From: Ideonella sp.
GTDB taxonomy: Bacteria > Pseudomonadota > Gammaproteobacteria > Burkholderiales > Burkholderiaceae_C
NCBI GenBank assembly: GCA_016721465.1
Contig: JADKIA010000003.1
Span: forward strand, 434,001-498,000
Length of the DNA: 64,000 nt
Direction of reading: 5' to 3'
The number at the start of each line of letters is the position of its first letter. The stretch's first letter is position 1. The notes beneath the pieces are model-generated. The model was not told where the DNA came from, did no database searches, and was given only the letters and a program-made list of their open reading frames with translations. Made by a program: the position numbers and the translations under genes. This document shows, piece after piece, positions 19,885 to 28,264 of the stretch.

Positions 19885-20394
19885 TCAGCCCTGTCGTTTC
19901 GGTGTCGCACGTCGCTGCGGTGTCCCGGTCTCGCTGCTGTGCTCGAATGTCAGCGCGTCACCGATCCGGTCCAGCAGATCGACGGCCCGCAGCAGCTGGA
20001 CGTGCTCGACTGCACTCAGGTGGGTCGCGATCGCCTTCGACAAGGCCGACTCGCGCCGCTTTGCTTCGGTCCGCAACACCTGGGCACCCTTCGCCGTAAG
20101 GCCGAGCATCGATTGCCGGCGATCGGTTGCGTGCACATCACGACGGATGTGGCCACCTCGTTCGAGATCGGCCAGAAGCCGAGTCAGGCTCTGCACCCTG
20201 ACACCTGCGGCCGCGGCCAGCTGGCTGGGCGTCGAGTCCGGGTGAAGGCGCAGGCGAGCCAGTGTCGTCAGTCCTGCCGCACTGAGCCCGGAAACCGACA
20301 GCTCGTGTCGCAGTTGCCGGTTCAGTAGAGACAGGGACACCCGCAGGCGAGCCGCAATTTCATTGGCGATCAGGGATGCATCAGGCACCGCCAA
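19885..20394 (-). CDS. MarR family transcriptional regulator
   Basis: 169 residues from a TTG start, or 167 from a GTG at 20388; no ATG is available and no strong ribosome site is visible. The winged helix is readable: SAAGLTTLARLRL, then TPSQLAAAAGVRVQSLTRLLADLERGG cut by the wing HIRRDVHATDRRQSMLGLT, with the DRR motif typical of MarR. It probably represses the adjacent FUSC gene and itself. An inverted repeat GAGTAA-N9-TTACTC lies about 40 nt upstream. Confidence 0.85.
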   Translation of the reverse strand: MAVPDASLIANEIAARLRVSLSLLNRQLRHELSVSGLSAAGLTTLARLRLHPDSTPSQLAAAAGVRVQSLTRLLADLERGGHIRRDVHATDRRQSMLGLTAKGAQVLRTEAKRRESALSKAIATHLSAVEHVQLLRAVDLLDRIGDALTFEHSSETGTPQRRATPKRQG

Positions 20395-20432
20395 ATGGTA
20401 AGGCGAGTCTTGGCATTCGTCGAGCCCATGCA

Positions 20433-20453
20433 GAGTAAAGACGCTGCTTACTC
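20433..20453. promoter_or_regulatory. Inverted repeat upstream of marR, possible operator
   Basis: GAGTAA at 20433-20438 and TTACTC at 20448-20453 form a perfect 6-bp inverted repeat with a 9-nt spacer, in the short gap between the MarR gene start and the end of kdpE. The 15-bp centre-to-centre spacing of the halves is longer than most MarR boxes. It is AT-richer than its surroundings. Function is a guess from position. Confidence 0.3.
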
Positions 20454-20475
20454 GCAGTCGGCCTGGCGAGCGACT

Positions 20476-21213
20476 TCAATCCTCGCCTTCCACCAGTCGA
20501 TAGCCCACGCCTGGTTCGGTGAGCAGCCGCTGCGGCTCGCCCGGGTCGGCCTCGAGCTTGGCACGCAGCTGGCCCATGTACAGGCGCAGGTAGTGCGTGT
20601 GGTCGCAGTACTCGGCCCCCCATACGTCGACCAGCAGTTGGCGGTGCGTCACCACCTGGCCGGCACTGCGCACCAGCCGGGCCAGCAGCTTGAATTCCGT
20701 GGGCGTCAGGTGGCAGGGCGCGCCGTTGAGCGTGACGCGGTGCGCCGCCAGATCGATGTCGAGCCCGCCGCTCACATAGTGCGTGACGGCCGGGTCGACG
20801 CGAGTGCCGCGGTGGCGCAGCGCCACACGCATGCGCGCCAGCAGCTCGCCCACGCTGAAGGGCTTGACCAGGTAGTCGTCGGCGCCGGCATCGAGCAGGC
20901 GGATCTTCTGGCCGTCGCCATGCCGCGCCGACACCACCAGCACCGGCAACGCGTGCCTTCGACGCAGCGTGGCCAGCAGCGTTTCGCCATCGCCGTCGGG
21001 CAGGCCCAGGTCGAGGATCACCAGGTCCACGGCGGGCGCATCGGAGGTCGACGCGAGCGTTGACGAAGGGGGCCGTGTCGCATGCGCCAGCAGCGCCAGG
21101 CCTTCGGACAGGCTGGCTGCGGTGAGCACCTCATAGCCCTCGATCGCCAACGCGTCGCGCAGCGTGGTGCGCAGCTCGCGGTCGTCTTCGACCAACAGCA
21201 CCCGCAAGCTCAC
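20476..21213 (-). CDS. kdpE: KdpE-like OmpR-family response regulator
   Basis: 245 residues from a GTG at 21213 (VSLRVLLVEDD). Receiver domain with acidic pair EDD, phospho-acceptor Asp in VDLVILDLGLPDGDG, and KPF lysine (DDYLVKPFSVGEL); C-terminal winged helix with LTPTEFKLLARL and GVGYRLVEGED. A 15-20 residue insertion rich in Ala/Pro/Ser (about residues 35-50, TRPPSSTLASTSDAP) sits before the phospho-acceptor strand and is absent from E. coli KdpE. The partner kinase gene is upstream, separated by a 148-nt hairpin-rich repeat. No kdpFABC is present, so the target could be elsewhere. Confidence 0.85.
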   Translation of the reverse strand: MSLRVLLVEDDRELRTTLRDALAIEGYEVLTAASLSEGLALLAHATRPPSSTLASTSDAPAVDLVILDLGLPDGDGETLLATLRRRHALPVLVVSARHGDGQKIRLLDAGADDYLVKPFSVGELLARMRVALRHRGTRVDPAVTHYVSGGLDIDLAAHRVTLNGAPCHLTPTEFKLLARLVRSAGQVVTHRQLLVDVWGAEYCDHTHYLRLYMGQLRAKLEADPGEPQRLLTEPGVGYRLVEGED

Positions 21214-21361
21214 TGGGGCATCCTTGGGCCTGCGGCCCTGTCCCGCCAAGCGGGAATGAGCCCTTCTGGGCGCCCCAAGGACGCCGCCATGCGGCGCCCG
21301 TCCCCCGGGGGGATCAAGCAAAGTGGCAGAGCCACATTTGCTTGAGAGCGGCCGTGCGGGC
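21214..21361 (-). repeat. Hairpin-rich dispersed repeat (copy A) between kdpD-like and kdpE genes
   Basis: Three stem-loops follow each other: 21315-21344 (CAAGCAAA/TTTGCTTG flanking GTGGC/GCCAC, with one bulged A), 21241-21255 (TCCCGC caa GCGGGA) and 21226-21238 (GGGCC tgc GGCCC). The block also holds GGCGCCCCAAGGACGCCGCC. A shorter related copy occurs at 48137-48215 in the same orientation, sharing GTGGC-GA-CCAC and GCGCCCC-GG-CGCCGCC; the outer stem differs in sequence but still pairs. No open gene is present. Placed between two cotranscribed genes it could trim or attenuate the message. Confidence 0.65.
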
Positions 21362-22909
21362 TCATGACGAATCGTCCATGCTCGGTGGTGTGATGGCCGG
21401 CAGGTGGCACTCGAAGCTGCAGCCGCCATGTCCGCGGGCGCGCAGCCTGAGCTCGCCACCGTGCGCTCGGGCGATGGCCCGGCACACCGCCAGCCCGACG
21501 CCAGCGCCAGCCCGCGCGCTGGGGTCGTGTGGGCCTTCCGCGCCACGCTGGAAGACCTCGAAGATGCGTCCGCGCCAGGCCGGTGGCACGCCCGGACCGC
21601 GGTCGCGCACTGCCAGCACGATGTGGCCCGCCAGGTGACGCACCAGGATCTCCACCGGTTCGCCATCGGGCGAATACTTCAGCGCGTTGTCCACCAGGTT
21701 GTCGAGCAGCTGCGTCAGCAGCAGGGCGTCGCAGTGGATCAGCGGCAGGCCGGGTTCGAGCCGGGCGCGCACGCGGTGCGTCGGGTCGCCACCGGGCAGG
21801 CGCTGACGGGCGCGGCGCAGCACGGTACCCACGATCTCTTCGGCCGACTCCCAGTCCAGTTTGAGCGTCACGCCGGGGGCATCGAGTCGCGCCAATTGAA
21901 GGGTATTGTCGGTCAAGCGGCTGAGCTGCCCGGTCTCGTCGACGATGGTGGCGGCCAGGCGCTGGCGCTGTGCCGTGCTGAGCCGATCGCCCTGGTCGTG
22001 CAGGGAGGACGCCGCACCCAGGATGGTGGCCAGTGGCGTGCGGAAGTCGTGCGAGATGGCCGCCAGCAGTGCGTTGCGCACCGCTTGCAACTGGGCCTGC
22101 TCGCGCGCGTCGCGTTCGGTCTCGGTGGTCAGCCGGCGCTGCAGTGCAAGGCCCATCTGGTCGCACAGCGATTGGGCATGCAGGCGCCGCGCAGGATCGT
22201 CGCGGCCCGCTGTCGGCAGCGGCAGCATCGCCGCGCCCAGGCTGGCGGCACGGCCGCGCATCGGCAGGTACCAACGGTCCAGCTGCTCGTGGCGGCCGGT
22301 GCCTGGCCCCAGCGCATGGCCCTGACGCAGGCAGTGCCACAGCCCGGCCATCGTGTCGGCATCGGCATCGCCCAACTGCACCGACGCCTCGGCGTCGTTG
22401 TGCTCGGGCAGCGCGCCACGCAACAGCAGCAAGGCCACCGGCCCGTCCGCCAGGCCAGCCAGCGCGCCGCTCAAGGCCCCGGCATGCGCCAGTGGTTCGG
22501 CGGCGTCGCGCAGCGCATCGCCCAGCATGCGCAACTGCTCGGCCTCCAGCAGGTGGCGGCGTGCCTGCGAGGCCTGCGCGCGCTGTGTGGCCATCAGCCC
22601 TGCGACGATCCAGTTGACCACGCACATCGCGGCCAGCAGCAGTGCATGCTGGCCCAGGTCGACACTGAAGGTGCCGCGTGGTGGCACGAAAAGCCAATTG
22701 AACGCCAACGCGGCCAGGACGCTGGCCGCCATCGACACCGGTACCGGCCACCACAGGGCCGCTACGGCCGAGCTCACGACCGAGAGCATGGCCAGGTTGG
22801 CCAGGTCCATGCGGCCATCCAGCCACAGCATGAGTACCCAGCCGGTGGCCCAGGCGAGGGCGGCCCAGACCCATTGGTGGGGTGGCGTTCGGACGATGTT
22901 GTTGGGCAT
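21362..22909 (-). CDS. kdpD: KdpD-like sensor histidine kinase lacking the N-terminal KdpD/Usp domains
   Basis: 515 residues from ATG 22909 (a GTG at 22918 is possible); classical KdpD is about 900. The first 110 residues hold the four-helix DUF4118 membrane block, then a GAF-like region (about 120-260), phospho-acceptor His in AAISHDFRTPLATILGAASS (about residue 287), N-box DNLVDNALKYSPDG, and G-boxes RDRGPGVPP and AGAGVGLAVC. The KdpD nucleotide-binding and universal-stress domains that sense K+ and c-di-AMP in E. coli are missing, so the signal is probably different. The gene comes before kdpE in the message. Confidence 0.85.
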   Translation of the reverse strand: MPNNIVRTPPHQWVWAALAWATGWVLMLWLDGRMDLANLAMLSVVSSAVAALWWPVPVSMAASVLAALAFNWLFVPPRGTFSVDLGQHALLLAAMCVVNWIVAGLMATQRAQASQARRHLLEAEQLRMLGDALRDAAEPLAHAGALSGALAGLADGPVALLLLRGALPEHNDAEASVQLGDADADTMAGLWHCLRQGHALGPGTGRHEQLDRWYLPMRGRAASLGAAMLPLPTAGRDDPARRLHAQSLCDQMGLALQRRLTTETERDAREQAQLQAVRNALLAAISHDFRTPLATILGAASSLHDQGDRLSTAQRQRLAATIVDETGQLSRLTDNTLQLARLDAPGVTLKLDWESAEEIVGTVLRRARQRLPGGDPTHRVRARLEPGLPLIHCDALLLTQLLDNLVDNALKYSPDGEPVEILVRHLAGHIVLAVRDRGPGVPPAWRGRIFEVFQRGAEGPHDPSARAGAGVGLAVCRAIARAHGGELRLRARGHGGCSFECHLPAITPPSMDDSS

Positions 22910-22930
22910 GGCCCGCACGATAGCTCGGCT

Positions 22931-22952
22931 CGCATCAGGATCGCATCAGGAT
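22931..22952. promoter_or_regulatory. Two tandem 11-bp direct repeats upstream of kdpD-like gene
   Basis: CGCATCAGGAT is repeated exactly twice with no spacer, ending about 22 nt before the kinase ATG. An 11-bp head-to-tail period is what OmpR/KdpE-family dimers bind on one face of DNA. The repeat lies between divergent genes (kinase to the left, SDR to the right), so either could be regulated. Autoregulation by the KdpE-like protein is inferred. Confidence 0.45.
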
Positions 22953-23053
22953 CGCCGCCAGGCCGGCGCTCGAATGCTCGGTTTCGACGATGGCATCTGG
23001 CCGCGCGGCGCGGTATGGTGCTGGCCTTCCCATTCTTCGAAGGCCGTTTGACC

Positions 23054-23836
23054 ATGCAACTCGATGCCTCCATTTCCGCTGTGATCACCGGTGGCGCGTC
23101 CGGCCTGGGCGCCGCCACGGCCCGTCGCCTGGCCAGCCGCGGCGTGCGCGTGGCCTTGTTCGACCTCAACGCCGAGGCCGGCGAGAAGCTGGCGGCCGAG
23201 TTGGGTGGCGTGTTCTGCCAGGTCAATGTCACCTCCGACGCGGAGGTGGACGCGGCCTTCGCGAAGGCGCGGGCGGCCAACGGCCAGGAACGCGTGCTGA
23301 TCAATTGCGCCGGTGTGGGCACGGCCATCAAGACCGCCGGGCGCGACAAGGCCACGGGCGAGATCAAGTCCTTTCCCACGCTCAACTTCGACCGCGTGAT
23401 CCAGATCAACCTGGTGGGCACGTTCCGCTGCATCGCGCGTTCGGCGGCGGGCATGCTCACGCTCGATGCCCTGCCCAACGGCGAACGTGGTGCGATCGTC
23501 AACACCGCCTCGGTGGCGGCGCAGGATGGCCAGATGGGCCAGGCCGCTTACTCGGCGAGCAAGGCGGGCATCGTCGGCATGACCCTGCCCATTGCGCGCG
23601 ACCTGATGGGCGAGGGCATCCGCGTCAACACCATCCTGCCGGGCTTGTTCAACACGCCGCTGCTGCAAGGTGCGCCGGAGCATGTGAAGGCCGCCTTGGC
23701 CGCATCGGTGCCATTCCCCAAGCGGCTGGGCGATCCGGACGAATATGCCGCGCTGGCCGAATCGATGCTCACCAACGGCTACTTCAACGGCGAGTGCGTG
23801 CGCCTGGATGGCGCCATCCGCATGGCGCCACGCTGA
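23054..23836 (+). CDS. Short-chain dehydrogenase, HSD10/3-hydroxyacyl-CoA dehydrogenase type 2-like
   Basis: 260 residues. NAD-binding TGGASGLGAATARRL, INCAGVG in place of NNAG, catalytic serine region NTASVAA and AAYSASKAG with Tyr and Lys. The insert GRDKATGEIKSFPTLNFDRV and the end of the protein resemble HSD10-type enzymes, which oxidise 2-methyl-3-hydroxybutyryl-CoA and other 3-hydroxyacyl-CoAs in isoleucine or short-chain fatty-acid breakdown. Cytoplasmic. It reads away from the kinase gene and lies 170 nt before the TRAP transporter; joint transcription is possible but not shown. The substrate is not certain from sequence. Confidence 0.85.
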   Translation: MQLDASISAVITGGASGLGAATARRLASRGVRVALFDLNAEAGEKLAAELGGVFCQVNVTSDAEVDAAFAKARAANGQERVLINCAGVGTAIKTAGRDKATGEIKSFPTLNFDRVIQINLVGTFRCIARSAAGMLTLDALPNGERGAIVNTASVAAQDGQMGQAAYSASKAGIVGMTLPIARDLMGEGIRVNTILPGLFNTPLLQGAPEHVKAALAASVPFPKRLGDPDEYAALAESMLTNGYFNGECVRLDGAIRMAPR

Positions 23837-24006
23837 GCTCGGCCGATCGGACCAACCGGGCCGCGCGCTGTCGCCTGCACGACAGCAAGTGGCCTTGCTC
23901 CTAGGGCCAATCTGGATGGCGGTGGCCCGCATCGGCCCGGATCATGCGCCAGGTCAAGGTGCGTTCCAGCACTTGTCGTTGGCAAATCGATCCAGGAGAC
24001 ATCGCC

Positions 24007-25029
24007 ATGAAACACACCCGAATCCTTGCGGTCGCCGCCGCGGTGGCCACGTTGACGATGCATGGCGCAGCCTGCGCGCAGGACAAGAAACCCATCGAGC
24101 TGCGTTACAGCTCGGGCGCGCCGCCCAAGGGCAATCCCTGGGTGACGCAGATCGAGCGCTTCGCCAAGCATGTCGAGGAAGAGAGCAAGGGTGAGCTGAA
24201 GATCCAGCCCTTTTTCGGCTCACAGCTGGGCAGCGAGCAGGACACGGTGCAGCAGGTGGCCCGTGGCCGCATCGACATGGGCGGCTACGCCTCGGGCGCC
24301 GCTGCGCTGGTGGTGCCCGAGGTGGCGCTGTTGCTGATGCCTTTCTACTTCCGCAACGCGGCCGAGCTGGACTGCGTGCTGGACAACCACATGACCAAGA
24401 CGGTGTCCGATCTGTACGAGAAGAAGGGCGTCAAGTTCCTGGGCTGGACCGAGGTGGGCTCGATCGAGTTCTTCGGCAAGAAGCCCTTCATGACGCCCAA
24501 GGATCTGAACGGCGCCAAGGCCGCCATCTACGCCAACAAGACGCAATCGATCTTCTTCTCGTCGCTGGGGGCTTCGCCGGCACCGCTGGGCCTGCCCGAG
24601 TGGATCCCGGCGTTCCAGACAGGCATGGCCGACGTGGTGATGACGCCCATCACCTTTGCGCTGCCATCGGGCCTGACCAAGGTGGCGCCGGTTGCCACGC
24701 GCCTGGGGGTGTACGACTCGCCCGCGCTCACGCTGATGAACAAGGGCGTGTTCGACAAGTTGCCCAAGCACCTTCAGGATGCCTTGCTCAGGGCCAACGT
24801 GCGGGTGCCTTCGGCGCAGTACCGCACTGAGGTGCGCGGTTTCGAAGGAGTGCTCTACGGCATGCACGAGAAGGCCGGTGGCCAGGTCGTGGTGGCCACC
24901 CAGGAGCAGCGCGACGCGTGGCGCAAGGCCGTGGAGCCCGTCTACCCGCAGATCGTGAAAGAGACGGGCGGCACGGCGGATGCCTTCTACGCCGCGATGG
25001 AAGCCGGCCGCAAGGCCTGCACCAAGTGA
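24007..25029 (+). CDS. dctP: TRAP transporter periplasmic solute-binding protein (DctP)
   Basis: 340 residues, excellent AGGAG site. Sec signal peptide with probable cleavage after AACAQ (about residue 25). DctP-family layout: RYSSGAPPKGNPWVTQIERF, the LGSEQDTVQQVARGRIDMG segment, and the C-terminal AWRKAVEPVYPQIVKETGG helix. The conserved arginine that binds carboxylates in classical DctP is not easily placed, so the ligand is unknown. It delivers the substrate to the DctQ/DctM pair encoded next, driven by the sodium gradient. Confidence 0.92.
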   Translation: MKHTRILAVAAAVATLTMHGAACAQDKKPIELRYSSGAPPKGNPWVTQIERFAKHVEEESKGELKIQPFFGSQLGSEQDTVQQVARGRIDMGGYASGAAALVVPEVALLLMPFYFRNAAELDCVLDNHMTKTVSDLYEKKGVKFLGWTEVGSIEFFGKKPFMTPKDLNGAKAAIYANKTQSIFFSSLGASPAPLGLPEWIPAFQTGMADVVMTPITFALPSGLTKVAPVATRLGVYDSPALTLMNKGVFDKLPKHLQDALLRANVRVPSAQYRTEVRGFEGVLYGMHEKAGGQVVVATQEQRDAWRKAVEPVYPQIVKETGGTADAFYAAMEAGRKACTK

Positions 25030-25039
25030 CCCGCCAGCC

Positions 25040-25609
25040 ATGACCGCAGCGCGGATGGCCGGTGCGCCCGCCGCACCGGGCGGGGTGGTGCGCGCCATGG
25101 CGATATGGCACCGCGTTGAATGCCTCGTCGCGGTGGCCGCATTCGGTTTCATCGCGGTGGTGCTGATCGGTGACGTGCTCGGCCGCGAGGTGCTGGGGCC
25201 GATCTATCGGGCCTTCAACATCAAGGGCCAGGCGGGCGTGTATGCAGCGCAGAAGATGAGCGTGTATGCCCTGGTGGTGGGCAGCTTCTGCGGCGTGGGC
25301 ATTGCCACGGCCACCGCCAGCCACCTGTTGCCGCGCGTGGGCTTTGGTTGGGTGCCCTCGGCCTGGGGGCCGATGGTGGATCGCATCGCCGACGTGATCA
25401 CGGGCAGCTTCATGCTGGGCGTGGCCTGGTTCGGCTGCTTGTACGTGCAGTCCTCGATGACGGCCGACCTGCGTGCCCAGGCCTTCAACATCCCGATCTG
25501 GCCGATCCAGGCCGCGATCCCGGCGGGCTTTGCGTCGGCCGGGCTGCGCTATTTCTTCTTCGCGGCCTGGCCCGTCTTGCGGCCTCTGGCGCCGGAGTTC
25601 CAGGAATGA
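25040..25609 (+). CDS. dctQ: TRAP transporter small permease (DctQ)
   Basis: 189 residues from ATG 25040, 10 nt after dctP. Four hydrophobic segments are visible (about 30-50, 72-95, 115-140, 155-175), as expected for DctQ. The loop between the first two is longer than usual (GREVLGPIYRAFNIKGQAGV). It anchors and cooperates with the large permease. Its stop overlaps the dctM start (ATGA). Sequence in DctQ is poorly conserved, so the call leans on size, topology and neighbours. Confidence 0.88.
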   Translation: MTAARMAGAPAAPGGVVRAMAIWHRVECLVAVAAFGFIAVVLIGDVLGREVLGPIYRAFNIKGQAGVYAAQKMSVYALVVGSFCGVGIATATASHLLPRVGFGWVPSAWGPMVDRIADVITGSFMLGVAWFGCLYVQSSMTADLRAQAFNIPIWPIQAAIPAGFASAGLRYFFFAAWPVLRPLAPEFQE

Positions 25610-26874
25610 CCGCGCTGCTGTTGCTGGTCATGGTGCTGGGGCTGCTGCTGCTGCGCCAGCCGCTGGTGGTGGTGCTGTTGTCGGTGGCGGCCTTCGTGCA
25701 GATGGTGTGGGGCAAGGGGCAACTCGACTACATCGTCGAGGACATGTGGGTGGCGCTGGACAAGGAGCTGATCCTGTCGATTCCGCTGTTCATCCTGTGC
25801 GGCAACGTGATGACGCAGGGCAGCACGGCCAAGCGCCTGGTGCGCATCGTGGCGGCCATCACCCGGCCGCTGCCGGGCGGCATGGCGGTGGCCACGGTGC
25901 TGTCGTGCGGCGTGTTCGCGGCGATCTCGGGCTCGTCGATCGTCACCATGCTGGCCATCGGCACGGTGATGTACCCGGCCATGCGCGCCGCCGGCTACGA
26001 CAACAAGTTCGCGCTGGGCACCACCATGTCGGCGGGCACGCTGGGCATCGTGATCCCGCCGTCGATCCCGATGATCGTCTACGGCCTGGTCACCGAGACC
26101 TCGATCAACGACCTGTTCCTCTCCGGCGTGGGCCCCGGGCTGCTGATCCTGGTGGTGCTGTCGCTGTATGCGATGGTCATGTGCCGCAAGATGCCGCGCG
26201 AGACCTTCGAATGGTCCGAGCTGACGACGGCCTTGCGCGAAGGCGTGTTCGCCATCGTGATGCCGGTGATCCTGCTGGGCGGCATCTACAGCGGCTATTT
26301 CACCGCCACCGAAGCGGCGGCCGTGGCCCTGGTCTACGCCTGCTTCGTGGAGATGTTCATCCACCACGAGCTCAAGCCACGCGACTTCTACAACGTGGTG
26401 CTGGAGCAGTCCAAGCTGGGCGGCTCGCTGTTTCCGGTGCTGGCGGTGGCGCTCAGCCTGAACATCGTGCTGATCGAGCACCGCATCCCTGGCCAGATGG
26501 TGCAGCTGATGCAGAGCTACATCTCCAGCCCGCTGATGTTCATGCTGCTGGTGAACCTGCTGCTGCTGGTCGTCGGCTGCCTGATGACCACCAACGAGGC
26601 GATCCTGATCCTGGCGCCCTTGCTGGCGCCCGTGGCCGAGGCCTATGGCTTCAACAAGGTGGTGTTCGGCATCATCATGATCCTGAACCTGGAGATCGGC
26701 TTCCTCACCCCACCGGTGGGCTTGAACCTCATCGTGGCCATGTCGGCGTTCCGGCAACCCTTCGGTTTGCTGGTCAAGGCGGCGGTGCCCTTCATCGCGC
26801 TGATGGTGTTCTGCCTGGCGCTGGTGGTGTGGCAACCCTGGATCGCGATGTACTTCGTCACCGGCAAGGTCTGA
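25606..26874 (+). CDS. dctM: TRAP transporter large permease (DctM)
   Basis: 422 residues with about 12 hydrophobic segments. Family marks include SIPLFILCGNVMTQG near residue 60, AAISGSSIVTMLAIG, GTLGIVIPPSIPMIVYG and NLEIGFLTPPVGLNL. It forms the sodium-coupled translocation pathway with DctQ. A GC-rich hairpin 45 nt downstream points mainly the other way, terminating the facing desaturase gene, so readthrough control on this side is weak. Confidence 0.94.
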   Translation: MTALLLLVMVLGLLLLRQPLVVVLLSVAAFVQMVWGKGQLDYIVEDMWVALDKELILSIPLFILCGNVMTQGSTAKRLVRIVAAITRPLPGGMAVATVLSCGVFAAISGSSIVTMLAIGTVMYPAMRAAGYDNKFALGTTMSAGTLGIVIPPSIPMIVYGLVTETSINDLFLSGVGPGLLILVVLSLYAMVMCRKMPRETFEWSELTTALREGVFAIVMPVILLGGIYSGYFTATEAAAVALVYACFVEMFIHHELKPRDFYNVVLEQSKLGGSLFPVLAVALSLNIVLIEHRIPGQMVQLMQSYISSPLMFMLLVNLLLLVVGCLMTTNEAILILAPLLAPVAEAYGFNKVVFGIIMILNLEIGFLTPPVGLNLIVAMSAFRQPFGLLVKAAVPFIALMVFCLALVVWQPWIAMYFVTGKV

Positions 26875-26913
26875 CGACGCGGTGGGCGGCAAGACCGACC
26901 TGGCGGCACACCA

Positions 26914-26939
26914 TGAAAAAGCGGGCCCTCGGGCCCGCC
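26914..26939 (-). terminator. Rho-independent terminator of the desaturase gene
   Basis: On the minus strand GCGGGCCC ga GGGCCCGC forms a perfect 8-bp stem followed directly by TTTTT, about 37 nt after the desaturase stop. On the plus strand only a weak TGTTTC follows, so it serves the minus-strand gene best. Confidence 0.85.
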
Positions 26940-26975
26940 TGGTGTTTCAAGGGGTCTTCTGCTCGACGCCTTGGA

Positions 26976-28196
26976 TCAGGCCCGTACGGCGCGCAGGCGC
27001 AGCGAGAATTCCTCCAGCGCCACGATGCCGCTGGCCTCGGCGGACTTGCACCAGGCTTGCAGGTCCACCACCAACTGTTCGGCCGACACGTTGGTGCGGG
27101 TCCACAGCTGGCGCAGTTCTTCGCGCATGGCCACCAGCTTGGCCAGCTTGGGACTCTCGCTCATGGCGACGGCCAACTGCGGTTTCAGTGCCGTGGGGAT
27201 CAGCGCATCGTCGCGGTGCAGCCAGCGCTTGGCGATCTTGAAGTCGGCCAGGCGAGCGCTGTTGCCTTGGGCCTTCAGTCGATCCATTTCGGCGGCGCAG
27301 GCGGCCCGCAGGGCCTTGGCGTAGGTGGCCATCACCTCGTAGCGGTTGGCGATGATCGCTTCCAGTGTCTTGGAGTCGGCCACCGGCTTGATCGGGCCGG
27401 TCTGCAACTGCGGCGCGGTCTTGCGCACCTTGGCCCAGCCCAGCATCTCGAAGGCGCGGATGTAGCCCCAGCCGATGTCGAACTCGAAGGGCTTGACCGA
27501 GAACTTGGCCGACACCGGGTAGGTGTGGTGGTTGTTGTGCAGTTCTTCGCCGCCAATCAGGATGCCCCAGGGCGACACGTTCGTCGACGCATCGGGGGCC
27601 TCGAAATTGCGGTAGCCCCAGTAGTGGCCAATGCCATTGATCACACCGGTGGCCCACACCGGAATCCAGGCCATCTGCACGGCCCACACCGTCAGGCCGA
27701 TGGCGCCGAACACGGCCACGTCGATGATCAGCATCAGGCCCACGCCTTGCCAGCTGAAGCGGTCGTACAGATGGCGTTCCAGCCAATCGTCGGGCGTGCC
27801 CCGGCCATACTTGGCAACGGTCTCGGGGTTCTTGGCCTCGGCGCGATAGAGCTCCACACCGGTGAGCAGCAGGGCCTTCAGGCCGCGGGTCTGCGGACTG
27901 TGGGGGTCTTCCTCGGTTTCGCACTTGGCGTGGTGCTTGCGGTGCACGGCCACGAATTCCTTGGTGACCATGCCGGTGGTGAGCCACAGCCAGAAGCGGA
28001 AGAAGTGCGCGGGAATGGGGCCCAGCTCCAATGCACGATGCGCTTGGGCGCGGTGCAGGAAGATGGTGACCCCAAGGATGGTGAAGTGCGTCATCACCAG
28101 CGTGACCAGCAGCACCTGCCACCACGTGGCGCTGGACCACAGGCCGTGGGCCAACCATTGGATGAGGCCATCCACCACAGGATTCATTTCAATCAT
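26976..28196 (-). CDS. Delta-9 type acyl-lipid/acyl-CoA fatty acid desaturase
   Basis: 406 residues. The three histidine boxes of membrane desaturases are intact: HRAQAH (H48 to H53), VHRKHH (about 84-90) and HNNHH (about 220), with four hydrophobic segments between. These bind a di-iron centre that inserts a double bond into saturated acyl chains using oxygen. A C-terminal extension of about 140 residues, rich in charged helices (LAKLVAMREELRQLW), is typical of the proteobacterial branch. It is a single-gene unit with a candidate -10 TACAAT upstream and a strong terminator, fitting independent control by temperature or membrane state. Confidence 0.93.
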   Translation of the reverse strand: MIEMNPVVDGLIQWLAHGLWSSATWWQVLLVTLVMTHFTILGVTIFLHRAQAHRALELGPIPAHFFRFWLWLTTGMVTKEFVAVHRKHHAKCETEEDPHSPQTRGLKALLLTGVELYRAEAKNPETVAKYGRGTPDDWLERHLYDRFSWQGVGLMLIIDVAVFGAIGLTVWAVQMAWIPVWATGVINGIGHYWGYRNFEAPDASTNVSPWGILIGGEELHNNHHTYPVSAKFSVKPFEFDIGWGYIRAFEMLGWAKVRKTAPQLQTGPIKPVADSKTLEAIIANRYEVMATYAKALRAACAAEMDRLKAQGNSARLADFKIAKRWLHRDDALIPTALKPQLAVAMSESPKLAKLVAMREELRQLWTRTNVSAEQLVVDLQAWCKSAEASGIVALEEFSLRLRAVRA

Positions 28197-28235
28197 TGAG
28201 CAACCTTGCCGCCGAGTCGAGAGGGCGGATCGCGC

Positions 28236-28264
28236 ATTGTAGGCGGCGTGTTACCGAGCGTGAG
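28236..28264 (-). promoter_or_regulatory. Candidate sigma-70 promoter of the desaturase gene
   Basis: On the minus strand TACAAT (28236-28241) is a good -10, with a poor -35 match CTCACG 17 nt upstream. The start site would fall near 28229, giving a leader of about 33 nt before the ATG. Confidence 0.4.

Noticed and set aside
21214..21361. Treating the kdpD-kdpE gap as a classical Rho-independent terminator
   Set aside because: The stems lack a T-run on either strand, and the related copy at 48137 lies inside a coding region, so a dispersed repeat explains it better.
25473..28199. A 900-codon plus-strand open frame running through the TRAP genes and opposite the desaturase
   Set aside because: It shadows dctQ and dctM in another phase and then the antisense of the desaturase; it crosses a strong terminator hairpin and has no domain-like sequence.
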